From the NCBI GenBank assembly GCA_036345935.2, contig JADWOT020000006.1, positions 13,180,519 through 13,244,518 on the forward strand: a stretch of DNA of 64,000 nt, read 5' to 3'. The notes under the pieces are model-generated. The model searched no databases. It was given only the letters and a program-made list of their open reading frames with translations, and was not told where the DNA came from. The position numbers were made by a program, and so were the translations under genes. Of this stretch, positions 23,401 to 31,983 are shown piece after piece. Within the stretch, counting starts at the first letter, position 1, and each line of letters begins with the position of its first letter. Source of the stretch: Taenia hydatigena. Lineage: Eukaryota > Platyhelminthes > Cestoda > Cyclophyllidea > Taeniidae.

Positions 23401-24270
23401 AGTAGCACTACATCAAAGGCACAGTAGCTGTCGATGCTAGCTAGTTCAATTCAAAAGTCAAGCAACATCAGCTTGAACTCCATCGAACCGTCAATAATGA
23501 CGAACGAGAGGATAATTATCGTGCCATGAAAGTCTTTCGCGCGGGAACTTGTGATCTACACCAGCCTTCTGGATGTTGGATAAATATATGTGAAATAATT
23601 TTTGAATGCAATTTTAGGCTTCTAACTTGCGCATTGGTCATTGCCATTCCGCACATCCCCAGCTCCAGTGTTGTCATTATCTTGACTGTCCTTTCTTCTG
23701 TCGGTGTACCAGTTGAACAGGTTTCTCTCCTCTACGCTACAGAATGGCTTTTGTGAGTTCCTCAGTCCTTGAACACTACTGCGGCATAGGCAACAATAAA
23801 CTCAAAATTTGTCAAGATACCTTTGCAAACCTCATCATAAAATAACGTGAACTTGTGGTTATGAAAAAGGAGTCACATCTGAAATGGCATTGTCTTTCCG
23901 ACATAATTATTTAACAACGCGTAGTCGGGCAATCATTTGACCTCCATGGATGGGTTTTTGTGCATTACCCCTTGCAAAATAGGACTACTTCCGCAAATTA
24001 ACTTAGGCCATCAAGGCAACTTTTATTCCTACTTTCAATAACATTTAGACAAGAGTTTGATCTTTTCGACAAAAACACACGATAAAATACAATTGCTTTC
24101 ATTATAGGGATCGAATTCGATCCGGTATGTCCTGCGTCTCTACTTTCTACTGCGTCGTTTACACGGAGTATATGACAATTAGAAAAGAAGGCGCAAACTT
24201 GGATGAAGATGAATATGATGAGGTTACAATGGAACTCTCTCAGGCGAAGAGTCTCAAAAGCGCTGCCTGA
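17403..24270 (+). CDS. SLC1-family amino acid transporter, paralogue 2 (divergent EAAT-like)
   Basis: Eleven exons: 17403-17601, 17894-17968, 18924-19046, 19770-19860, 19934-19976, 20332-20428, 20592-20718, 21604-21834, 22201-22392, 23618-23752, 24108-24270. Phases close to 491 residues. Exons 2, 3, 6, 7, 8 and 9 of the paralogue 1 scheme have identical lengths here (75, 123, 127, 231, 192, 135), and 91+43 equals the 134 of its exon 4, so an intron was gained here or lost there. TM1 is AGVLIGFAIGFGLR. TM7 has KADGS (361-365) in place of NMDGT; HP1 reads TTSAIVGVP; TM8 reads EWLLDRIR (435-442), keeping the substrate-site Asp 439 and Arg 442 but with Glu for the first Asp. The following NVLGD region is unrecognisable (SCVSTFYCVV). 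Introns are longer than in paralogue 1, and intron 3 carries a dispersed repeat. AATAAA follows the stop. Membrane carrier or channel of the SLC1 fold; ion coupling uncertain. Confidence 0.92.
19282..19872 (+). repeat. repeat family 2, copy c, within SLC1 paralogue 2 intron 3 and exon 4a
   Basis: Matches the 9690-10392 copy in inverted orientation and, in its first part, 6100-7110. It includes the CA-rich tract (about 19469-19492) and runs through the acceptor and coding part of exon 4a. Because exon 4a functions here, this copy is probably the source of the duplicate at 9.7 kb. Confidence 0.8.
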
Positions 24271-24298
24271 GAAATTTGAACCTCCCCTTTGGCTCACC

Positions 24299-24304
24299 AA
24301 TAAA
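24299..24304 (+). terminator. poly(A) signal of SLC1 paralogue 2
   Basis: AATAAA 29 bases after the stop codon, on the same strand. The very short 3' UTR implied would need transcript ends to confirm. Confidence 0.5.
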
Positions 24305-24753
24305 ATTAACAACTCAACTCAATGACTACACTTCCCATAGTGTTTAATAGCATCCAACACCCGTGCATCACTTCGTTTAAGTTATTCTACTTACAACTTT
24401 TATTTTGTGGTTCGCTTGTGCTAACCTTATGCCACCTTTAACTAGCCTAAGGTAACTTACCTCTTCTACCGGTTTCGGAGAAGGGTTACAGACCACGAGG
24501 CACTTTGTTCATCTTTACAATGGCAGCCTCTAATCACACAGTGCAAGGTTGATGTGCAAATCATTCCCATGCACAACTTAAATAAGGAGCACTGTCAACA
24601 TTTAACGGTGCTGATTTAGCTCTTTTTTGGCATTTATTCAAGAGTAAATGCAAGTGACAGAAAAATCTCCTTAACTCAGTAAAGGTGGACACAGCATCGT
24701 TACACTTTTAATGGACCAGCAAAAAACAATGACGAGTCGATTTGGAAGACATT
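24305..24753. other. intergenic, nothing recognised
   Basis: No exon, repeat or RNA gene seen. Confidence 0.35.
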
Positions 24754-24931
24754 ATGCAAGCAAGCGTCCCTCCGTTACTTCGTTTCATCGCACTTTTTGT
24801 GCTGCTCACCATGAGCTCCATCCAAAACTGGGAGGAGAATGAGAACACCCAATTGTCGCTACAATCATTCCCCAAAAGATTTCTAAAAAAGGAAAATATT
24901 TCTTACAACAGTAGCAAATTGAAAGGCATAT
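24754..24931 (+). CDS. possible first exon of a small secreted protein
   Basis: From ATG at 24754 the frame encodes a basic/hydrophobic start typical of a signal peptide (core LLRFIALFVLLTM, residues about 8-20), followed by a polar Asn/Glu/Lys-rich segment with NIS and NSS glycosylation-type sites. It ends at a strong donor (GTGAGT at 24932). I could not find a convincing next exon. No family recognised. Read straight on, the frame stops shortly after with a YLYRF tail that lacks the glycine needed for amidation, so I do not call a neuropeptide. Confidence 0.3.
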
Positions 24932-26326
24932 GTGAGTATCTATACCGCTTTTAGCAGTTCTGTTTGTCACTAGATAAAATATTTCCACGGTGCTGATAAT
25001 AACTAATTGAGGCAAAGTTGCCAGTACCAACAAAGAATTTCCCATTCATATAGCGGTGCAAAATCGCTGTTTAAAATCATCCACAGCTATTCATACCATG
25101 TACTATACTACGATGTGGTGCTTTGGTATTGCGCTTAATGGCGCCTTTAAATACTCGGACACTTAAGGTCCCGCACTTTGTGGTTTTGGTCCTGGATACG
25201 ACATTATATTTTGGCTCTTTACGTGGGTTTTGACACATTCCTCTGACGCATTACGACCTTGAAGTAGACCCGACATTTAAGGTGACCCCCTTGAGGAGCA
25301 TCGTCAGATTTTGGGCAGTGCGAAGTTGGCGCATTTCCTTCTCCCCTAAAGAGTTCCCAACTAGATGCAGTAAAATATCCGAGGTGAATGAGTGACGTGA
25401 AGATTACAGGCTCCCACCCTTCCCCCCTTCAATATGCAATGAAATCAAACGATAGAACGCTATTGTTTCGCAAGTGGGGACAAAGGGTCCAATTAAGCTG
25501 CGCTGGACGGCATATGGGACTTACCAAAAAGGGAAGAAAAAACTATTTTACGATTTAAGGCACTGTTTAGCCGCGTGTAGAACGACGGAAATAGAATGAG
25601 CCTTCGAAAGCTGCACTCCCCTCTGCGACACGGCCTCCAGGTGATATCAGTGACCCCAAGATTTCGCTATTCATTAGGCATATTTTAACAGCGGAGAAGG
25701 CTCGAGACGATAAAATATGTCAAATGGCACATGCATAAGCTGAAAAAACAAGTGCTCATTATTTCCTAATTTGGCAATATATAGGTGGCCCCCAAGTATT
25801 GCCTAAGGTCGTGACAATCCTAAAACGCTGTAAAGAATATAAATTACTGACTAATAGAAGAGCTGAAAGCCCATTGGCGTGGCACGGAGGAAAGCCAGAT
25901 GGTGGCTGCAGCATCAGGATACGAACTTGAATCACCCGAGTTAGATAAAATAAAAACTTAAAAAAGTTTTAGAAAAGGGAAGAGCACAAATTTTAGCGAT
26001 TTTTAGGAGTACTTACTCGCACGCTATTTGTTACAATCGTTTTGCAATGCGCATATATTGGGAAGTCTTTGGTATGTTAGTAGTGCACATTTAGTTGCAA
26101 AAAATTCAATCAAGACAGCTTATTATAACAAATTTAAAAACGCTGGTTTTTTGCGAAAAAGGTTAATTACTTGAGTGATGCAATGATGCTTGTTTTAACG
26201 GATCGACGTGTATGAAACCAACAACGTATCAGAAAGTACAGGCCATTGGTTCTGGGGTACATGCGCTTTCCCGGGATGGGGGGTTTGCTGAGATCGAAGC
26301 TGTTTGATAAGTACGAGGAATACTCA
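24932..26326. other. intergenic or intronic, nothing recognised
   Basis: No coding exon with family similarity. If the 24.75-kb exon is real, part of this is its first intron. Confidence 0.35.
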
Positions 26327-26660
26327 ATGGTAGAAATCCTGCCCAGTTTCATTTTTGTAGGACTTCGAGGGACAGAGATTAGCTGAACGAATAATGAATG
26401 TCATTCTGCCACTTTGTTGTGTACGAAGAATATTGTTCTACTCTGATTTGCGTTTAGATCGTTGGTTTTATCCTCGGATACTTTTTGGAACAGCTGTCTA
26501 TTAGCGTTGGAGCGGTTCTGGCGGGTCTCGGGGTTTGTGTCGGGGTAAGGTATTCGGTTAAATTATGTTGCTTGTTTATTAGCTAGTGCTTCCGCCGTGG
26601 CCTATGTATAGGAGGCATCCTCTGAAATGGCAGAAATCTAATAAAGCCCACAACGAATGA
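26327..26660 (+). CDS. SPCS1: signal peptidase complex subunit 1 (SPC12)
   Basis: Small ER membrane subunit of the signal peptidase complex, which removes signal peptides during secretion. Exons 26361-26420, 26458-26544 and 26583-26660 encode DFEGQRLAERIMN..., two membrane segments around IVGFILGYFLEQ, and the diagnostic LPPWPMYRRHPLKW near the C terminus; introns are 37 and 38 bp. Known SPCS1 proteins read M-D-Y-x-G-Q, so one Met is missing before 26361. It is supplied either by ATG 26327-26329 joined by a 31-bp GT-AG intron (26330-26360), or by a trans-spliced flatworm leader ending in AUG at the same acceptor. Either gives about 75 residues, shorter than the human C-terminal tail. The family call is firm; the first exon is inference. 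Confidence 0.88.
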
Positions 26661-27456
26661 CGATTTCTATAACACAGGTACTTACGCTCGTGTCAAGGGG
26701 CCTTCCTATGCTTTCCACTAGTGACGATTATTGTCAATCTGCGTCCCATGTGTAAGCCTTGGCACTATAGTTTCATACATATTCCCATTGGCTGTTTCCG
26801 TGCGGCAGAGGAGAATAAGATAGCGGTTATCACTACTACTTTTGTTATTAAAGCACGAAAAGCTACAGACCTTATTGCATGTTGGCGCATTTTGGGCAGT
26901 TGAGCCTCGCGGTTCGCGTCCAGTCCTCAATTACGCGAGTATCGCTGGCAGAACTACTCGCTCGTGGTGCTGCACTTTGCCATCTTGCGGGTTGTTTCTA
27001 CTCGTGGGCTTGTAGCGATCTTTATTTCCTGACGTCTGGTTGCATCAACTTGAAACCCGGGAAAGAGACCTAATAATTTTGATGCGTGGCTATCGCACAT
27101 TCACTGAGACGGAGGTAGTTAGATCCATTCTTAACGAACGTCAAATTCGGGGTTCGACGGCGCACATTTGCTCTACAGGGCGCAGGCGCTCGTGATTCCC
27201 AATCAACATTGAGGATACGAAGCGTGGATGCCGTCGTATCTATTAAAGGATAGGTTGGGCGGTTGGTTTGTCGAAGTCGAGACCGTAATGGACGCTGCAA
27301 ACGTAAGTAAAATTTGCGTTTAGCGGAACGTGCCTGTGAGGTGAAGTAGTAGTCTTTCCTGTGGATGTATTTGGGTGTGTGGTTTCCTCAGGTCCGGCAA
27401 GTTTGACTTACTTCCAGCGAAGCAATTCTTCAAATGCGGCAACAGCTGGTTGAAAA
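26661..27456. other. intergenic, nothing recognised
   Basis: A 76-codon minus-strand frame (27300-27070) and short plus-strand frames show no recognised motif. Sequence just before 27457 still weakly resembles sequence beyond 5350, so the repeat boundary is fuzzy. Confidence 0.35.
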
Positions 27457-27906
27457 GGGAGAGAATACTCTGGAAGCTAAATTGGCGTCAATGGTAATCG
27501 AATTTGATTGAAAATGGGTAGCCGTCCAGACCTGCGACCGATTATCATATCTTGATGTCATAGGATAACTCTAAACAGAAGGATCGGTGTAGGCGCAGCC
27601 CACCCTCTACAGATGCCCAATCTTGTGTTCCGTGGTAAGGTTGCTAGCAGCAGTTGCGACAGCCGTTACGAGAACGTCTGTGATACTAGTATGGAGATGT
27701 TGGTTGTGCTAGTGAACGATATCACTGCCACGTCTGCACTAGTTGACTGGGATGCAGATTGTGGAGGACAATGCAGGGTAGGGGCAGAGGAGGCGCTAAG
27801 GATAGCACTCATAAGGAAAGAGCTTTGTGGTGATTCGCTGCTTGTAGCATCCTGAGGCTCCTCTGAAGACAAAAGGCAGAACACTAGGGTGGAGTATATA
27901 CATATA
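27457..27906 (-). repeat. ~700-bp dispersed repeat, copy B, left part
   Basis: Reverse-orientation partner of 4930-5350. About 400 bp of it appears identical to copy A by eye. It contains the same 80-codon open frame (plus strand 27613-27855), which follows a CTACAG acceptor-like motif and ends just before the LTR-like module begins at 27843. The unit is broken at 27906 by insertion of the retrotransposon and resumes at 31305. Confidence 0.8.
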
Positions 27907-28134
27907 TGTAGAGGGTTCCTCCTCTCCCTCCTGGTCACCCTTAATAGCAGAAGTCTGTATACGTTTAGACATCTTTAATATGTAAAGGGGGTGATGAATA
28001 CAGATAGGCAAGATCTGGAGTTCGGGCTGAGGATGAGTCACGCTCCAAGGAATCTCCACGCTGCTCCGTCACGTGGTTCAGATTGAATTCCCGCCTCTGG
28101 CCTACAAAGCGCATTTAAAGAATTAAGTATTACA
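27907..28134 (-). repeat. 3' LTR of the Ty3/gypsy element
   Basis: 228 bp, minus-strand TGTAATACTT...CTACA. Pairs with 31077-31304. Confidence 0.9.
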
Positions 28135-28358
28135 TAGCCCCCTCGTCTTTTGAGCGCCGTCTCCGGCGCTACCCCTATTGATTCGCTTGGATTAAACCAT
28201 TGGGTGGTTTGCCTTCTTCTACGATTAAATAGGCTTCGTCCTCGTAGCCGACCGGCGGAGCACCTCTGTAAGGGCGGATCTTATTGTGATGGACGTTATT
28301 GGCTGGGTACGGAGTTCCGCATTCCGGACGAGGCAGTTCGTAGAGGACAGGACTTTTA
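28135..28358 (-). pseudogene. frameshifted integrase C-terminal remnant
   Basis: Past the stop at 28359, another minus-strand frame continues with integrase-tail-like residues (APPVGYEDEAYLIVEEG), then reaches the LTR. Comparable frame-shifted residues are readable opposite the last ~50 codons of the long ORF. The pattern suggests a deletion joining RNase H to the distal integrase plus a frameshift. Confidence 0.65.
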
Positions 28359-31229
28359 CTATGCGGAAGGGATCTTTACTCCAAGGGTGGTAAAATTTGC
28401 GATGTGTCCCAGGTGGAGGAATTGGCCGATATATTTGGACGAGATCTCCTTCGTGGTAGGCAGTGAGTCGGCTGTGCTTGTCGTAGTATTTCTTTTGTCG
28501 GGGTCTGTACTCTGTGCGTTACTCCACTGATATTTAGTCGGCTCGCTTAAAAATAGGGTTCCCACTACACCACTATGCCTTTCCACTGATAGGGGTCTGC
28601 GGGATAAGGTATCTGCGTTGCTATGCGAGTTTCCTTTTCTGTACTGCACAGTGAAGTCATATTGTTGCAGTTCCTCGTACCAGCGTGCAACCGAACGATC
28701 GATCTCCTTCATAGTTTTCAACCAGGTCAGCGACTGATGGTCTGTTCTCACTATGAACTGTCTCGCTATCAGGTAGTGCTTGAAGTGTCGCACCATTGTA
28801 TAGATGGCGAAGAGTTCACGTTCTGTTGCACTCTTCTGTCGCATTTTTTTGTTCAATCTGGCGCTAGCGTAGGCGATGACGTGTTCCCTACCTTCTTTGT
28901 CTCTTTGCGAAAGTACACCGCCCACGGCCACGTCGCTGGCGTCCGTGTCTAGTACGAAGGGAGGTGCGGTGGTCTCGAAGTTTGGTAAAGCCAAAATCGG
29001 AGCGGAGCAGAGCATTCGCCCTAGTTCTTTAAAAGCTTCATCATGTTCATTCTCCCACCTGAAATTTCTTTTTGCCGCCTTCTCGGTTAGCTTGTGTAGG
29101 GGACTAGCGATCTTGGCAAAGCCTTTAACGAAGCGCCTATAGTAGTTTGCCAAACCGAGGAAACTGCGAAGTTCCGTCTGATTAGTTGGTGTTGGCCAGG
29201 TTCTTACTTGTTTTGTGCGATCTTCAGTGACTGCCATCCCGTCTGACGAGACTGTGTGCCCCAGAAAGTTGACTGAACGGCGGAGAAAATGACACTTCTT
29301 TGGATTCAAGGTCAAACCTGCATCTTGCAGACGGCCTAGGACTAGTTTGAGGTTGGCGTTGTGCTCGTGAATGTCTCCACCGAAAACGAGAACGTCATCT
29401 AAGTAGATTATGCAATGTTTCGGGAAGAGCCCAATCAGTGCGGTCTGCATCAGGCGCCGGAAAGTGGCTGCGGCATTGCAGAGTCCAAACGGCATGGTCT
29501 GGAATTCATAAAGTCCGTTGGGTACTATAAAAGCCGTCTTCTCTCTATCTTTTTCTGCCACTTCTACTTGCCAGTATCCCGATTTTAAGTCTAGTGTGGA
29601 GAACCACTTCGATCCATGCAAAGCATCCAAGGAGTCGTTGATGTGAGGTAGGGGAAAGGAGTCCTTCTTGGTTACGGCGTTTAACTTCCTATAATCGATG
29701 CACAGCCGTAGACTGCCGTCACTTTTCTTCACCAGTGCGATTGGAGAAGCCCATGGTGACTTGGATGGTTTGATCACTTCGTCCTTGATCATCTCTTCCA
29801 CCAGACGGTTCACTTCGTCTTGGAGAGGTATAGGTATACGTCTGGGTGGTTGCCAAATGGGCCTGGCCTCGCCAATGTCGATAGTGTGTTTGACCATCCT
29901 TGTTCGCCCAAGTTTTGTTCCTTGCCATGAGAACATGCTCGGATACTTGCTAAGCAATGAGCGTAGCTCCTTTCTCTCGCCATCGGTGATGTGCGTTAGC
30001 TGGGAGCAAAGCTCATCCAAGTTGTTAATCGGGATGGCTGCAGCTTCGAAGAGGGCGCTACAGATTGCGTCTGCGTCCTTTTTGGGCGGAGATCTGGCTG
30101 GGGTAGTTTTCTTATGCCGCTGGGTCACGAGTGTCCCTTCTGCGAAATTCAGGACCGCCTTGGTGTTACGGAGGAAGTCCACACCGAGTATAGCGTCCCA
30201 AACTAACTCGGGGCACATAATGAATGGGACTTGCCACGTTTCTGTCCCCAGTGACACTTTCAGTGACGTCTCTCCTTTTACTTTCATCTTTCTCCCCTCT
30301 GCTGAGAGAAGTTTTGCGAAGGAGGAACCCGTGCAAAACTTTTTGTGGAGATCAGGGAACGCTTGAGGGTTCACTAATGACTTGGCTGCGCCTGAGTCAA
30401 GAAGGAAACTGCAGGGGCGTCCCTCTAGCTTGCCGGAGACTCGCATAAACGGAAGAGAACCGCGGGATGAATAGCAGGATAGGGAATAATGCTGCTCACC
30501 TGCTTTTGTGAAACGGAGCGGAGGAGTCCACCGCGGACGTGTGGAACTTGGTCGTCGGTGGGTCGTGTGGAGCGACGAAGTCAGGAGGAGTTCCTGACGT
30601 TTCCTCGTGGCTGCATCGACCAGCTGGCTGAGGTCGCTGGTCTTCAGGGCCTGGAGTTTCGCGGCGATAGACGGGGAACGAACGCCAGCTTTGAACTGGA
30701 CGGCCACCCATCGTTTCACCTTGTTAGGTGGGCAGCCTCTGAAAGCCCGTTCAGCGAGGATTTGCAGTGCTCCCGCGAAGTCCTCGTCGTTTTCGCCCGA
30801 TCTTTGCTCGCGGAGAAAGAACTCTCTAGCGAGCGACTCCTCTCGTTGGCCAATAACGAGCTGGGCTAGAATCTCGCAGCACTCGTCTAGGTTGGAGTCG
30901 GGTGAGACTCCGGCATCAACCGCTGCGGAGAACAGCTCTTGCGGGAGAGCGTGTAGGATCAGCGGAATCCCCTGCCGCTGGGGAAACAAGTGGATGTTAA
31001 ACCTAACGGTTTTCATCCAATCACCGAAGCTCATTCCTTCCTTGAAATGGGGAAGGTCCGCCAACGCTGCCACCAGTGTAGGGGGTTCCTCCTCTCCCTC
31101 CTGGTCACCCTTGATAGTAGAAGTCTGTATACGTTTAGACATCTTTAATATATAAAGGGGGTGATGAATACAGATAGGCAAGATCTGGAGTTCGGGCTGA
31201 GGATGAGTCACGCCCCAAGGAATCTCCAC
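28359..31229 (-). CDS. gag-pol polyprotein of Ty3/gypsy element (truncated)
   Basis: 956 codons in one frame. Order: a gag-like region without an obvious CCHC zinc knuckle; protease active site DSGA at about residue 277; reverse transcriptase with a YLDD catalytic box at about residue 607; RNase H beginning DTDAS near residue 753; and a short terminal segment in the wrong frame for integrase. The H2C2 finger and the catalytic D,D-E core of integrase are absent. The nominal ATG at 31229 and a second at 31142 lie inside the 5' LTR, and the frame reads on through the presumed primer-binding site (TGGTGGCAGCG just inside 31077). A Met further in (about 31035) may be the true gag start. Domestic function is not suggested. 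Confidence 0.9.
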   Translation of the reverse strand: MEIPWGVTHPQPELQILPICIHHPLYILKMSKRIQTSTIKGDQEGEEEPPTLVAALADLPHFKEGMSFGDWMKTVRFNIHLFPQRQGIPLILHALPQELFSAAVDAGVSPDSNLDECCEILAQLVIGQREESLAREFFLREQRSGENDEDFAGALQILAERAFRGCPPNKVKRWVAVQFKAGVRSPSIAAKLQALKTSDLSQLVDAATRKRQELLLTSSLHTTHRRPSSTRPRWTPPLRFTKAGEQHYSLSCYSSRGSLPFMRVSGKLEGRPCSFLLDSGAAKSLVNPQAFPDLHKKFCTGSSFAKLLSAEGRKMKVKGETSLKVSLGTETWQVPFIMCPELVWDAILGVDFLRNTKAVLNFAEGTLVTQRHKKTTPARSPPKKDADAICSALFEAAAIPINNLDELCSQLTHITDGERKELRSLLSKYPSMFSWQGTKLGRTRMVKHTIDIGEARPIWQPPRRIPIPLQDEVNRLVEEMIKDEVIKPSKSPWASPIALVKKSDGSLRLCIDYRKLNAVTKKDSFPLPHINDSLDALHGSKWFSTLDLKSGYWQVEVAEKDREKTAFIVPNGLYEFQTMPFGLCNAAATFRRLMQTALIGLFPKHCIIYLDDVLVFGGDIHEHNANLKLVLGRLQDAGLTLNPKKCHFLRRSVNFLGHTVSSDGMAVTEDRTKQVRTWPTPTNQTELRSFLGLANYYRRFVKGFAKIASPLHKLTEKAAKRNFRWENEHDEAFKELGRMLCSAPILALPNFETTAPPFVLDTDASDVAVGGVLSQRDKEGREHVIAYASARLNKKMRQKSATERELFAIYTMVRHFKHYLIARQFIVRTDHQSLTWLKTMKEIDRSVARWYEELQQYDFTVQYRKGNSHSNADTLSRRPLSVERHSGVVGTLFLSEPTKYQWSNAQSTDPDKRNTTTSTADSLPTTKEISSKYIGQFLHLGHIANFTTLGVKIPSA

Positions 31230-31304
31230 GCTGCTTCGTCACGTGGTTCAGATTGACTTCTCGCCTCTGGCCTGCAAAGCGCATTTAAAGAATTAAGTAT
31301 TACA
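31077..31304 (-). repeat. 5' LTR of the Ty3/gypsy element
   Basis: 228 bp, same termini as the partner LTR. A TGG-initial primer-binding-site candidate (TGGTGGCAGCG) follows within a few bases on the minus strand; which tRNA it pairs with I cannot tell. Confidence 0.9.
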
Positions 31305-31574
31305 TACATATGTATATACACATATATTTCCAACAGGCAGCGGAGATGAGCTGCTGGAGCGGCCCGGGGACCAGTCTACGCAGCTAGGGCAATGTGGCCA
31401 CCTCTGTGACCCTGACCAAAACCAGTAGTCCAAACAAACAAAGTATTACACTGTTGGCTTAATTGTGTGCTAAGTCACGCAGGCCATTCGAATCCTATGG
31501 ATCGCAGATCTGGTCGGTGACACGGCTTCCTGGTCATACCTGCTGTGTCTCAATCCCTCTGCACATTGGCAACG
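31305..31574 (-). repeat. ~700-bp dispersed repeat, copy B, right part
   Basis: Continues the unit interrupted at 27906 and matches 4645-4905 in reverse, with several differences. The LTR-like module ends at 31450 (TATTACA). Confidence 0.8.
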
Positions 31575-31983
31575 AGTTTCGCATTGTGCGAACCTGGTTA
31601 TGCTTAGTAATCTCATTTTACCATTTCGCGACGAACTAATTTTGTTCATGAATCCTATTTCTCCAAATTATTTTGGTGCATAGTAGAATTGCAAAACAAT
31701 GCTCACATAATAGCAGGGTTTTTAAGAAGACATTTGTGAATTTGGTGCAATTCCGAGTGACTCTTTTTATACTTTGCTTTTTTAAATAATTTAAGGGAGT
31801 TTTGTTCATGCTTTTAACATTTCTATGTGATTATGATTTTCATGTGTTACGCAAATCTCCAGCTGGCGGTTTCTGATTACATTTTTGGCATATGCACATT
31901 TAATTTCAGACTTGTGTTTGCATTTATTGGTAATGTATATATTCTCGGGCGCTTATCACGAGTTTTGTTAGTTGGCGTACAGG
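31575..31983. other. upstream region of FICD
   Basis: AT-rich, no coding sequence recognised. Presumed to contain the FICD promoter and 5' leader. Confidence 0.35.

Larger units (their letters stand above)
27907..31304 (-). mobile_element. Ty3/gypsy-type LTR retrotransposon, integrase-deleted
   Basis: Two direct repeats of exactly 228 bp (27907-28134 and 31077-31304) with TG/CA termini flank one minus-strand gag-pol frame. Ty3/gypsy order is visible: gag-like, aspartic protease, reverse transcriptase, RNase H, then only the integrase C-terminal end. Most of the integrase is missing, so the copy cannot be autonomous. The LTRs differ at roughly ten positions by eye, indicating an insertion that is not recent. 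No clean 5-bp target duplication is visible (ATATA against TACAT). It sits inside an older repeat. Confidence 0.93.

Noticed and set aside
24754..24954. Neuropeptide precursor ending YLYRF
   Set aside because: There is no amidation glycine or dibasic cleavage context, and the strong donor before these codons suggests they are intronic.
26718..27300. Open frames on both strands near 27 kb
   Set aside because: Short, motif-free and adjoining a repeat boundary.
29698..31155. Several long plus-strand frames (222, 182 and 126 codons)
   Set aside because: They are antisense shadows of the gag-pol frame of the retrotransposon.
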